Part shown: positions 31,478-39,893 of the stretch, piece after piece
Numbering within the stretch: position 1 is the first letter of the stretch
How the letters are laid out: every line of letters begins with the position of its first letter
Source of the DNA: Mediterranea massiliensis
GTDB lineage: Bacteria > Bacteroidota > Bacteroidia > Bacteroidales > Bacteroidaceae
Assembly (NCBI GenBank): GCA_958402075.1
Contig: CATXSD010000015.1
Span: 1-39,893, forward strand
Direction: 5' to 3'
Length of the DNA: 39,893 bases
The notes under the pieces: model-generated
What the model was told of the DNA's origin: nothing
Databases searched by the model: none
What the model saw: the letters and a program-made list of their open reading frames with translations, nothing else
Position numbers and translations under genes: made by a program

Positions 31478-33778
31478 TTATTCTCTTTTCACCACTTCCG
31501 CCGGATTTTCGTTAGCCGCCCGCCATACGCGCCAGCCGATGCAGAGGGCTACCAGCAGCGCCATGCCGAGGAAGATGACAGCATAGAGCCACCAGCTGAG
31601 GGGCGTCTGCTCTACATAACTCTCCAGCCAGCGTTTCATCAGCACGTAGCCCACGGGGAAAGCTACCACGGCAGCTGCGGCGAGCAGCAACAGGTATTCG
31701 CGGGCAAAGAGGCCGAGGATGTCCCCCACCCGTGCCCCGTTCACCTTGCGGATGGCCACCTCCTTGCGGCGGCGTTCGCAACTCAGGGTAATCATGGAGA
31801 AGATGCCGAAAGCAGATACCAGGATGCAGACGGTGGAGACAAAGGCCAGCAGACGCATCAGCAGGTGTTCGGCCTTGAGATAGGCATTATACTCGTCCAT
31901 GACGTTCACCAGCCGGTAATGCACTTCGGGATAGTCCTTGGCAAAGAGGCTGTCCACGCGATGACGAAGTTCGGGCCAGGCTCCTTCGTGGTACTTCAGC
32001 AAGACGTGTCTTCCGCTTGTCCAGTCAAACCGTCTCACGTAGAGCGTGGGCTGGACGGGAATGGTAGGTGCTGTGATGTGAAAGTCGCGTACCACGCCGA
32101 CTACTATGGCTTTCTGCTTGTTGCGGTAGGTAAGGGTCATCCCAATGGGGTCGGCTATACCCATAGCTCGTACGGCCGACTCATTCAGCATGACCTGTCC
32201 TTCTCCGGCATCCTGACGGATAAACTTACCTGCGGCCAGGCGGATGCCGTAAAAGGCGGCAAGCGCATCGTCCAAGCAGGTCATACGTGTGTCCTTCATT
32301 TCGAGGTCTTCCGGTTTTCCCTCCCAGTCGATGGAAACGGAACTTCTGGCTCCTTCGGGCAGGAGGCCGTAATAACCCGTGAGTACCCGGCTGACGAAAG
32401 GCATCTGGCGGACACGGTCCACAATCTCGTCCTTCGCATTGTCGGGATAGAGGAAAGTAAAGGCGGCGATGTTGCGGCGCTCCCAGCCCAGGTCGGTGTG
32501 TTGCAGATAGTTCAGCTGTTTCATCAGCACCACCGTACAGAAGATGGCCAGCAGACTGATGAAGAGCTGCAGGCCCACCATCACCTTGAGACGGCGGCCC
32601 GACCGGCTACGTTCAGGGCGCAGGGAAGAATAGCGGAAAACGAAAGGCTGCAACAATACCAGAGAAAGCGCCAGCACCATCAGGAAATAGAGCAGCGACT
32701 TGCCATATACGTTGCCTTCCACGCCCGAAAGCCGCTGGAAGGACGGTTGCAACAGCTCGACCAGCACAAAGCCCAGGAAGCCCGACAGCAGGACAAGCAG
32801 GGAATATTCGGTAGTGAGCATTGTGAAGAGCCCTCTGCCGGAAGAGCCGCACGTACGCCGCAAGGCCAGCTCGCGACGGCGGATGTCCATGCGTGAGAGG
32901 AACAGGGCCAGGTGGTTGAACAGTGAACAGAGGATGACCAGCCCACCTGCCGCAGCAAACAGCACGAGGTAGGAGAAGCTGACAAGCCGTTCCTCGTTGA
33001 ACGGAGCCTGACGGACTTCGGAAAGAGGCATCAGGCGCAGGCGGCCGGTAATCTTGCGGTAACGGTCGTCTGTCTGCTCGGCATAGGCACGGAACTTCTC
33101 TTCCAGCGCCTGGGGCGATACACCCGGGGCAAGGCGTACCACTATCTCGAAACCTGCGTTGTACCACACGTTCTGCCACTTACGGAAGTAATCCCCTTCG
33201 CAGATAAAGCCGAACGAGAAATTGCTGTGCGGCAGGTCGCTGACGACGGCGGAGACGGAAGCTTTCTGGTCGTTATACACAACCGTGCGGCCCAGCACAT
33301 CCGTCGTGCCGAACAAGCGCCGCGCCGTCCGTTCCGTCAGGGCTACCTGGCCGTCCGTATAAAGGAAATCGGGGGTACCTGCCAAGATACGGATGCCGAA
33401 GAGATCCATAAAGCAGGAATCCAATTGCATGCTGGGGAGTTCCAGAGCAGGTTGTCCCTCCAAACCCAACTCCCAATTCGGATAACGGGTGAAGGCACAG
33501 GCCGCCTCCACTTCGGGGAACTCCTGCTTCAACAGTGTGGAGGTCGGATAAGACACATTGGGTGAGAACCCTCCGGACTCGATGGCCGACTCGGTGTAAA
33601 TCAAATACATGCGATCGGCCGCTTCGTAACGGCTGTCGAACGATGCTTCGTAGCGCATCCACAGGTTGGCAAAGGCGAAGCAGGCAAAGCCAACGGCTAT
33701 CCCCACCACATTGACGGCAGTCTGCATGCGGTACTTCAGCAGGTTGCGCCAGGCGATTTTCAGGTAATGTAGTATCAT
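31478..33778 (-). CDS. FtsX/MacB-like ABC permease, array member 5
   Basis: A 766-residue permease of the MILHYLKIAWRNLLKYR subgroup with the two-half architecture: first helix about 21-40 (AVNVVGIAVGFACFAFANLW), mid FtsX block with RELALRRTCGSS, fifth helix LQLFISLLAIFCTVVLM, and C-terminal block with KEVAIRKVNGARVGDI ending NPAEVVKRE. It is slightly shorter than its neighbours. Palindrome copies flank it on both sides (A downstream, B upstream), with start and end sequences almost the same as in neighbouring members. Substrate unknown. Confidence 0.9.
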   Translation of the reverse strand: MILHYLKIAWRNLLKYRMQTAVNVVGIAVGFACFAFANLWMRYEASFDSRYEAADRMYLIYTESAIESGGFSPNVSYPTSTLLKQEFPEVEAACAFTRYPNWELGLEGQPALELPSMQLDSCFMDLFGIRILAGTPDFLYTDGQVALTERTARRLFGTTDVLGRTVVYNDQKASVSAVVSDLPHSNFSFGFICEGDYFRKWQNVWYNAGFEIVVRLAPGVSPQALEEKFRAYAEQTDDRYRKITGRLRLMPLSEVRQAPFNEERLVSFSYLVLFAAAGGLVILCSLFNHLALFLSRMDIRRRELALRRTCGSSGRGLFTMLTTEYSLLVLLSGFLGFVLVELLQPSFQRLSGVEGNVYGKSLLYFLMVLALSLVLLQPFVFRYSSLRPERSRSGRRLKVMVGLQLFISLLAIFCTVVLMKQLNYLQHTDLGWERRNIAAFTFLYPDNAKDEIVDRVRQMPFVSRVLTGYYGLLPEGARSSVSIDWEGKPEDLEMKDTRMTCLDDALAAFYGIRLAAGKFIRQDAGEGQVMLNESAVRAMGIADPIGMTLTYRNKQKAIVVGVVRDFHITAPTIPVQPTLYVRRFDWTSGRHVLLKYHEGAWPELRHRVDSLFAKDYPEVHYRLVNVMDEYNAYLKAEHLLMRLLAFVSTVCILVSAFGIFSMITLSCERRRKEVAIRKVNGARVGDILGLFAREYLLLLAAAAVVAFPVGYVLMKRWLESYVEQTPLSWWLYAVIFLGMALLVALCIGWRVWRAANENPAEVVKRE

Positions 33779-33804
33779 ATCTTTATTTTTTTATTATTTA
33801 TGCG

Positions 33805-33975
33805 AATCAGGAGTTAAAGGAGTTATCGCTTCGCTGGGAGTTAAGAAGTTAAGCCGAATGCTCCGACTAAAGCTCGATATACGCTCCTTGTATCCGGAGT
33901 TACAATAGCATTGGGCTTAACTCCTGAACGGAGCGAAGCGGAGTGCTAACTTCTGTAACTTCTTAACTCCTGATT
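33805..33975. repeat. Intergenic palindrome copy B (171 bp)
   Basis: Same length and structure as copy A, with about two substitutions (one in the ACTCCTGAACGG arm, one in CTGTAACTTC). The flanks TTTATGCG on the left and GGCATTATTATTC on the right are conserved too. It fills the 204-bp gap between permease members 5 and 6. Confidence 0.9.
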
Positions 33976-33982
33976 GGCATTA

Positions 33983-36364
33983 TTATTCACTCTTTATCAC
34001 TTCCGCCGGATTCTCGTTCGCCGTCTTCCAGATGCGGTGACCGATGCTGGCAGCCACACAGACGGCAATGCCGGCAAAGATAAGCAGAAATGGCAGTACG
34101 CCGATTTCCACCTGACGGTTATAATTCTCTATCCAGCGCTTCATCGCCCACCAGGCGGCGGGGAAAGCGATCAGCGAGGAGACGACCAGCAGCAGGGCAT
34201 ATTCGCGGAAGAACAGAGCGAGAATGTCCCTCACCGTGGCACCGTTCACCTTGCGGATGGCAATCTCCTTGCGGCGACGCTCGCAGGCCAGCGTCACCAG
34301 CGAGTAGATGCCGAAGATGGAGATGAAGATGCACACCACCGACGAGAACCCGAGCAGCGACGACAGGGCGTCTTCCGACTTCAGATAGTTGTTGTAACAT
34401 TCTTCCTCGCTATAAAGGAAGAGCTTGCGGTCGGGCAGTTCGGCACGCTGCATCTCCTCGATGCGACGGCGGCATTCGTCCCACGTACCCGGACGGTATT
34501 TGAAGAGGACGAAACAACGGGCATGCATCCACTCCACCCGGTCAGTGTTGACAAATACCGTGTTGGGCAGTTCGGCGGTGGGCGACTTGTAAGCACAGTC
34601 CTTCAGTACGCCGATGACGGTCATTGGCTCCACTTTGCGGTTGACGAAGAACAGTTGTTTGCCCACTGCCTCTTCGGGACTCCAGCCCATGCGACGGGCC
34701 GTACTCTCCATGATGTTCACCTGCCGGTACTCCGACTTGGCCGATACCCATTCACCGGCCAACAGCTGCATGTCGTAGAAGCGGAAGAACTCTTCACCGG
34801 CCAGTACTTCGTCGAAAGTCAAAGGTTGCTCCAGTCGGCCTTCCATGCCCGTGTATCCATCTATCTGGTACGACGAATAAGCCCCCTCGCCCAACAGCGG
34901 CCAATAGGCCGGGCGTACCACTTCCGTCACCATAGGCAGAGCCTTGATTTTCTCGGCCCACACGTTCATGTCCACGCCCATCCAGATGCTCATGGCCGCC
35001 CGTCCGCGATAGTCCAGCCCTGTATCCACACTACGCAAATGGTGCAGCTGCATCTGCATGGCCACCGTACAGAAGATGAAGGCCAGGCAGACCGTCAACT
35101 GAAGGACGACACTCCCCTTGCGCCAGACCGTGCCCGAGAAGGCGTTACCCGTATGGATGTTTCCGTGCAACGACCGCTTCTGGAACAGCCACACCGACAG
35201 GACGACAACGGCCATCATGACTGCCGAGACGCACGTGATGTAGAGCAGCGCCGAACGATAGACCGAGAAATCGGCGTCTTGAATAAGAGAATAGCGCAGG
35301 AAAGCCGGCATCAGCAATTCCACCAGCACCATGCCCACCACCAGCGAGGCCAGCACGGTGAGCAGAAAGTCGGTGCAGAGCAGAGCCACCAGCGAACGCA
35401 GGCCTGCTCCGCAAATCTGCCGCAAAGCCATTTCCCTGCGACGCGTACGGAAGCGGTCGGCGTAGATGGTCAGGTAATTGAGGAAGGCACAGACGATGAT
35501 GAGCACACCCACGGCGGCAAACCAGGTGATGTAACGGAACTGCACCGTCTGATTGTTTTTGAGGATAAAGCCCTCCGTGGCACGAAGACCCGTCAGCGGT
35601 TTCAGATAGAAACGGGTGAGTCCTGTAGTTGCCCGGTACTTGCTTTTGGTCAGCTCTTCGGGGAAGTGGACATTCATCTTCTCCAGCAGACGGGAAACAT
35701 CCGTGCCCGGCTTCACCTTGACAAGCGTCCGGTAGGTGTAGTCGTCCCAGCCTGTCCGGCCGCTTCCGCTGCCCAGGAAGGCGTAGGGGAAATTGGTGTG
35801 CGCTCCCCAGTCGCTCACTACGGAACCGATGGTGTATTCCTTGTTCCAGTTGGGGTTGGTCACGGTCTGGCCGATGACATCCGTCCTGCCGAACAGCAGG
35901 CGTGCGGTCTTCTCCGTAATGGCGATACGGCTGTCTGCCTCACTGGCGGAGCGGAGGAAACTCTCGTCACCGTCCAGCGTCCGGATATCCAGCATACGCA
36001 GGGCCGTCGTGTCGGGCTTGAGCATGGGAAGCTCCAGCATCCGGTTGTCTTTTACGACAAAAAACGTCCCCGACTCGAACAGGCAGTAGGCTTCAATTTC
36101 CGAATAGTGTTCTTTCAGGTAACGGCCTAATGCTTGGGGCGTGTAACTTGCGGAAGAGCCTCCGAAACTGTCATCGTTCACCCCGACCAGATACAGACGG
36201 TCGGCATCGCGGTGAAAACTGTCATAAGTCATCTCGTAATGCACCCAGAAGGCCGAAAGGGCAAAACAGGCCAGGCCCACAGCCAGTCCCAGAATGCTGA
36301 CGACGCTCTGTGTACGGTACTTCAACAGGTTGCGCCAGGCGATTTTCAGGTAGTGTAGTATCAT
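33983..36364 (-). CDS. FtsX/MacB-like ABC permease, array member 6
   Basis: A 793-residue permease from the Met at 36364 (MILHYLKIAWRNLLKYR). A second in-frame ATG six codons upstream (36382) arises from an 18-bp duplication of the start region; the downstream one matches its relatives. Mid block: WFAAVGVLIIVCAFLNYLTI with REMALRQICGAG; fifth helix LQLTVCLAFIFCTVAMQM; C-terminal block KEIAIRKVNGATVRDI, ending NPAEVIKSE (Ser in place of the usual Arg). Its N-terminal part is closest to member 4. Substrate unknown. Confidence 0.9.
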   Translation of the reverse strand: MILHYLKIAWRNLLKYRTQSVVSILGLAVGLACFALSAFWVHYEMTYDSFHRDADRLYLVGVNDDSFGGSSASYTPQALGRYLKEHYSEIEAYCLFESGTFFVVKDNRMLELPMLKPDTTALRMLDIRTLDGDESFLRSASEADSRIAITEKTARLLFGRTDVIGQTVTNPNWNKEYTIGSVVSDWGAHTNFPYAFLGSGSGRTGWDDYTYRTLVKVKPGTDVSRLLEKMNVHFPEELTKSKYRATTGLTRFYLKPLTGLRATEGFILKNNQTVQFRYITWFAAVGVLIIVCAFLNYLTIYADRFRTRRREMALRQICGAGLRSLVALLCTDFLLTVLASLVVGMVLVELLMPAFLRYSLIQDADFSVYRSALLYITCVSAVMMAVVVLSVWLFQKRSLHGNIHTGNAFSGTVWRKGSVVLQLTVCLAFIFCTVAMQMQLHHLRSVDTGLDYRGRAAMSIWMGVDMNVWAEKIKALPMVTEVVRPAYWPLLGEGAYSSYQIDGYTGMEGRLEQPLTFDEVLAGEEFFRFYDMQLLAGEWVSAKSEYRQVNIMESTARRMGWSPEEAVGKQLFFVNRKVEPMTVIGVLKDCAYKSPTAELPNTVFVNTDRVEWMHARCFVLFKYRPGTWDECRRRIEEMQRAELPDRKLFLYSEEECYNNYLKSEDALSSLLGFSSVVCIFISIFGIYSLVTLACERRRKEIAIRKVNGATVRDILALFFREYALLLVVSSLIAFPAAWWAMKRWIENYNRQVEIGVLPFLLIFAGIAVCVAASIGHRIWKTANENPAEVIKSE

Positions 36365-36390
36365 ATTCTTTAGTAGTATCATATTCTTTA
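36352..36390. repeat. 18-bp tandem duplication spanning a start codon
   Basis: GTAGTATCATATTCTTTA occurs twice back to back around 36354-36390, giving two in-frame ATGs (36364 and 36382) for the permease gene. The sequence on the coding strand is the region just before and including the start. Confidence 0.8.
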
Positions 36391-36404
36391 TTTTTATTTA
36401 TGCG

Positions 36405-36586
36405 AATCAGGAGTTAAAGGAGTTATCGCTTCGCTGGGAGTTAAGAAGTTAAGCCAAATGCTCCGCTAAGGCTTGATATACGCTCTTTGTATTCGGAGTT
36501 ACAGTAGCATTTGGCAAAACATTTGGCTTAACTCCTGAACGGAGCGAAGCGGAGTGTTAACTTCTGTAACTTCTTAACTCCTGATT
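36405..36586. repeat. Intergenic palindrome copy C (182 bp)
   Basis: Same ends (AATCAGGAGTTAA / TTAACTCCTGATT) and outer arms as copies A and B, but a more diverged centre (TTTGTATTCGGAGTTACAGT) with an extra stretch GCATTTGGCAAAACATTTGG. It fills most of the gap between permease members 6 and 7. Confidence 0.88.
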
Positions 36587-36593
36587 GGCATTA

Positions 36594-38867
36594 TTATTCT
36601 CTCTTTATTACTTCCGCCGGATTGAGTCTCATGACTTGCCAAATCTTCATTCCTAAGGTAACGACTACCAGACTGCCTACCGAAATGAACATCAGCAACG
36701 GCCACTCCCAACGATAAATACAGTCTATGGTGTAACTCTCCAGCACCGTTTTCATGGACAAGAAAAGCAGCGGATAGACCAGCAGGAAAGTGAAGGCAAA
36801 CAGCAGGATGTAAACCTTGCCGAACATCCAGGCAATGTTTCTCGGAGTGGCTCCGTTGATTTTGCGGATAGCCACTTCCTTCAGGCGGGCTACCGTGTCC
36901 ATGGAGATGGCGGAGAAAATGCTGAGCACCACCAACAGCAGGCTGACTACTGCCAGTACCGACATGGCCACGCGCATGGTCTTGATGATATTCAGACCTT
37001 CGTCGGACTCATCCAACATCATCAGGTCAATCGGCAGGGTAGACGGTACAAATTCGCGGCAGAGGTCGTCCAGCCGCTTCAGGAAGGCAGGCAGGTCGGC
37101 TGCTTCGGTTACCTTTATATAATAAAGCTGTGCATCGGTACTGGGCATGAAGACAGAACCCATGTATTTGGGGTCTTCCACCTCGTTGAACAATGCCTTG
37201 TAAACGCCTGCTATCCGATAATCTTTGTTGTCCAGGCGAACCGTTCCTGTATTGCCGTCGGCATCCAGCAGCTGCTTGAAGGCCTCGCTTACATAGACCT
37301 CGCCTGAAGCATCATCGGGGACTACCTTCCCCTGCATCGGTATATGGAAGAAACGGAAGTAACGGGGACTGCCGCTGGACATGACGATATGGGCCACGCT
37401 CTTGTCCTTGCGTTCGTATTCGGTGTAAATGTGGAAGTTGATCGGATTGGAAATGCAATAACTGATGACGTCTTCCACTTCGGGCATCTTGCGTACCTCT
37501 GTCAGAATGGGCTGTATGTTGTTCTCCAGGTATTGGGTCTTCAGGGGAAGTACCACAATCCGTTCCTGCTCCCCTTCGGGCAGGGGGTTGTACATCTTGT
37601 CGAAAAGCAATTCGTTTGACGCGAGCCAGGTCAGTGCGACACCCCCCGCAAAAAACATGGAGATGACCAATTGCAGACCGATCATCGCATTGCGGAACGT
37701 GTGTCTTTTGCGGCTCTGCTGAAGGAAGGCATACAGGGACACCTGACGCAGCTTGCGCAGCGGGAAGCTGACAATGAGCAGGCAGACCGCCACGACGACC
37801 AGGTAAACCTTCAGTTGGGTCAGATAGACATCCTGCAAACGGATATCGGGCACTTCATCCATGGGCAGAAGGCTGTATGCCAGCCCGAATGTCCATTCCG
37901 TCAGCAGGAACGAAAGAAGCAGGGCGGCCGTCATCATCAGGATGACTTCCGATGCAAGCAGGCCATACAGGCCTTTGGTATCGGAACCCAGACACTTGCG
38001 CAAGGCCAGTTCGCGCTGGCGGTTGAAGAACATCTGGATGGTGAACTTCAGGAAGTTGATCAGTCCAGACACCAGGATGAGGGAGACGACCAGCAGAAAC
38101 AGCAGCTTGGCAAGCAGGGTCTGTCTGTGCTGGCTGCTCTCCGACTCGACTTGAAACTTTATCGGTTTGCCTTGCGAATCGGGCCAGGCAATCTTTTCCA
38201 ATAAGGACCGGAAGCTGTTCAGGTCCATCTTTTCAGGTCGGTAGCAACTGGCGTACAGGATGTGGTTGTCTGACGGCTTCGTTACAGGAAAGTAGCAGTC
38301 GGGAACCGTATTCGGATCTTTCCCCGTGGCCACACCGGCTACCTTGAACAATTGGCCCGACTGGTCGTTGACGACGCGCAAGGTCATTCCTACCGGATTG
38401 GTGTCACCAAAAGCTTTCCGGGCAAAGGCTTCGGACAGCACGACGTCCGTAGGCCCGAATTCATTCGTTGTCCCCGTTACCGAAATGCCGTTGTAGGTAT
38501 AGTAATAGGCGTCGGCATTGCGATAGCGGACCAGAAAGGGACATTCCTGTCCTTCATGGTCGAAGAATACCACTTCCCGGGTACGCAATCCTTTGGAATA
38601 GGCTGCCACAGCCTCAACCCCCACATGCCGGAGTTCTTCCTCCATACGGGTGATTTGGTTGATGGAAAACGCTCCGTTGTTTTCCAACGAAAGATTCAAC
38701 CGGCGGTCGTAGTGGGGACGGTGGTCGGTGGGGGCTACCGTCTCCACAAACTGATAGGTATAGCTGAAGCATACAATGCCGGCAGCCAGGCAGAGGGCCG
38801 ATATCAGGCTCTGCATCTTGTACTTCATCAGGCTGCGTACAGCCACTTTCAGGTAATGTAGTATCAT
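36594..38867 (-). CDS. FtsX/MacB-like ABC permease, array member 7
   Basis: A 757-residue permease that starts MILHYLKVAVRSLMKYKMQS and then diverges from members 4-6. First helix about 21-40 (LISALCLAAGIVCFSYTYQF); mid FtsX block LLFLLVVSLILVSGLINFLKF with RELALRKCLGSD; fifth helix MIGLQLVISMFFAGGVALTW; C-terminal block with KEVAIRKINGATPRNI, ending NPAEVIKRE. The next upstream permease stops 29 bp before its start, so these two are tightly linked. Substrate unknown. Confidence 0.9.
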   Translation of the reverse strand: MILHYLKVAVRSLMKYKMQSLISALCLAAGIVCFSYTYQFVETVAPTDHRPHYDRRLNLSLENNGAFSINQITRMEEELRHVGVEAVAAYSKGLRTREVVFFDHEGQECPFLVRYRNADAYYYTYNGISVTGTTNEFGPTDVVLSEAFARKAFGDTNPVGMTLRVVNDQSGQLFKVAGVATGKDPNTVPDCYFPVTKPSDNHILYASCYRPEKMDLNSFRSLLEKIAWPDSQGKPIKFQVESESSQHRQTLLAKLLFLLVVSLILVSGLINFLKFTIQMFFNRQRELALRKCLGSDTKGLYGLLASEVILMMTAALLLSFLLTEWTFGLAYSLLPMDEVPDIRLQDVYLTQLKVYLVVVAVCLLIVSFPLRKLRQVSLYAFLQQSRKRHTFRNAMIGLQLVISMFFAGGVALTWLASNELLFDKMYNPLPEGEQERIVVLPLKTQYLENNIQPILTEVRKMPEVEDVISYCISNPINFHIYTEYERKDKSVAHIVMSSGSPRYFRFFHIPMQGKVVPDDASGEVYVSEAFKQLLDADGNTGTVRLDNKDYRIAGVYKALFNEVEDPKYMGSVFMPSTDAQLYYIKVTEAADLPAFLKRLDDLCREFVPSTLPIDLMMLDESDEGLNIIKTMRVAMSVLAVVSLLLVVLSIFSAISMDTVARLKEVAIRKINGATPRNIAWMFGKVYILLFAFTFLLVYPLLFLSMKTVLESYTIDCIYRWEWPLLMFISVGSLVVVTLGMKIWQVMRLNPAEVIKRE

Positions 38868-38896
38868 TCTTTGTACAATTATTTATTCTGTGTTTA

Positions 38897-39893
38897 TTAT
38901 TCTCTCTTTATCACTTCAGCCGGATTCTGTCGCGCCGTGCGGAGGATGCGGAAGATGACTGTCAAGGTCGTGACAGCTGCTACCAGAACAAAGACACCGG
39001 CCCAATAGAAGAACCCGCAGTCGAAGAACACGATGTACATCCGCTTCCATTGCTGCAGCACGAACCCGACCAGCGGGAAGGCCAGCAGGGCACTGACGGC
39101 CAGCAGCACGATGTACAGGCGGGCGAAGAGCAGCATGATCTGCGGCACGCCCGCTCCGTTCACCTTGCGGATGGCTACCTCCTTCTGCCGGCGTTCGGTG
39201 TCGAGCGTGATGCTCGAATAGACGCCCAGCAGCGTGATGAGGATGCTGACCACGGCAAAGAACAGCACGAAGTTCTTCATTGTGTATTCCAGCGGCTGAC
39301 GGTCGTGGATGTCGTCGAGCAACGTCCCTACCCGTACAGGCACGCTTTCGGGCAAAGCCTCGCGGAGCAGCTGCTCCACCCGGGCCTTGACTTCCTGTAC
39401 CTGGCCACTGTGACACTTCAGATAGCAGTGCCCGATGTAGTCGGACGGATTGTAAGGGAGGAAGACGTAACCGATGCTCTTCGAATAGGTGTCGGTCTGG
39501 AAAGGCGCACAGATGCCGCATACGCTATAGTCGTGTTGCGAGTCGTAAAGAGGCATCCCCAGTATGTCTTTCTCCATCCGTTGCTGCCAGGTACGGTCGG
39601 CCACGATGTCGGCTTCCGTCTTCGGAGCGCGTCCCTGCTCCAGCGGGATATTCATGAAGGAGAAGAAATTGGCGGGGACACGCATCACTTCAACTTCTAT
39701 CCATGAGTTGTCGTTGCCTTTCTCGGTCATCATCAGGTTGCCCGACGAACCTCCCAGATAACTGACGTCTGCCAGCAGGGCATCTCCTACAGCAGCTAGG
39801 CTCTTGAAGCGGCCGACCAGGCTCTGCTTTTCCGCATTGTTCAGGCAGGAGTAATCCAGCGGGATGCTGAGGATGGAAGCCTTCTCCTGCATG
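38897..39893 (-). CDS. FtsX/MacB-like ABC permease, array member 8 (5' part outside window)
   Basis: The visible 332 codons are the C-terminal part of a permease: the second periplasmic domain (about the first 200 residues) and the C-terminal FtsX block (FVLFFAVVSILITLLGVYSSI, then KEVAIRKVNGAGVPQI, later helices, end NPAEVIKRE). The frame is open to the window edge, so the gene begins beyond 39893; the Met at the very edge is not the start. It resembles member 7 in overall style. Nothing here tells whether further permeases or a membrane-fusion protein lie upstream. Confidence 0.88.
   Translation of the reverse strand, partial: MQEKASILSIPLDYSCLNNAEKQSLVGRFKSLAAVGDALLADVSYLGGSSGNLMMTEKGNDNSWIEVEVMRVPANFFSFMNIPLEQGRAPKTEADIVADRTWQQRMEKDILGMPLYDSQHDYSVCGICAPFQTDTYSKSIGYVFLPYNPSDYIGHCYLKCHSGQVQEVKARVEQLLREALPESVPVRVGTLLDDIHDRQPLEYTMKNFVLFFAVVSILITLLGVYSSITLDTERRQKEVAIRKVNGAGVPQIMLLFARLYIVLLAVSALLAFPLVGFVLQQWKRMYIVFFDCGFFYWAGVFVLVAAVTTLTVIFRILRTARQNPAEVIKRE

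Noticed and set aside
31300..36586. Insertion sequences between permease genes
   Set aside because: No transposase frame and no target duplication is apparent; conservation runs past the palindrome ends into the genes.
20507..39893. Lantibiotic/bacteriocin export locus
   Set aside because: No precursor peptide, modification enzyme or immunity gene is visible in the window.

Overview
The window is chromosomal DNA of a member of the Bacteroidales, most likely Bacteroidaceae. This rests on three things: Bacteroidetes-type promoter elements (TAnnTTTG -7 boxes, some with an upstream TTTG), families typical of this group (HU/SPOR protein, Wzi-type capsule protein, serine palmitoyltransferase, arrays of 800-residue FtsX-like permeases), and weak or absent Shine-Dalgarno sequences. 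I cannot name the species. No rRNA, tRNA, insertion sequence, prophage or CRISPR array was seen.

Positions 1-20,350 are a housekeeping region. On the plus strand lie the end of lon, tgt and an LptF/LptG-type permease, joined by ATGA stop/start overlaps, then a 48-bp tandem repeat with inverted counterparts and a strong terminator. Next come a minus-strand thioredoxin-fold protein lacking CxxC, a DEAD-box helicase (+), a Wzi-like outer-membrane protein (-), an HU/SPOR transmembrane protein followed by a zinc-ribbon/FHA protein (+), and a coiled-coil zinc-ribbon protein with a Nif3-like protein (-). These are followed by a DUF2148 Fe-S protein with agmatine deiminase and N-carbamoylputrescine amidase (+, putrescine synthesis). 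OxyR (-) diverges from a small DUF2892-like membrane protein and thioredoxin (+), with an OxyR-like half-site between them. GtrA, AspRS and a lipid kinase lie on the minus strand, and the lipid kinase diverges from serine palmitoyltransferase (+, sphingolipid synthesis).

Positions 20,360-39,893 are an unusual array, all on the minus strand: at least eight tandem genes for MacB/FtsX-like ABC permeases (seven complete, one cut by the window edge), ending with a single MacB/LolD-type ATPase gene. Each complete permease has two copies of the FtsX coupling motif (RExAxRKxxGA-like), so each looks like two fused four-helix halves. No membrane-fusion protein, TolC-like channel or regulator is present in the window, and I find no TAnnTTTG promoter in the gaps between array genes; upstream genes would lie beyond position 39,893.

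The gaps between permease genes hold unusual DNA: three copies of a 171-182-bp imperfect palindrome (two differ at about two bases), a related degenerate palindrome, a 4 x 22-bp tandem array of AAACTG..CAGTTT units, and an 11-bp-period array. The joints between permease genes (gene end, gap and next gene start) look more conserved than the gene interiors. This suggests recombination or cassette-like exchange among the permeases. It is the best candidate in this window for an undescribed system.
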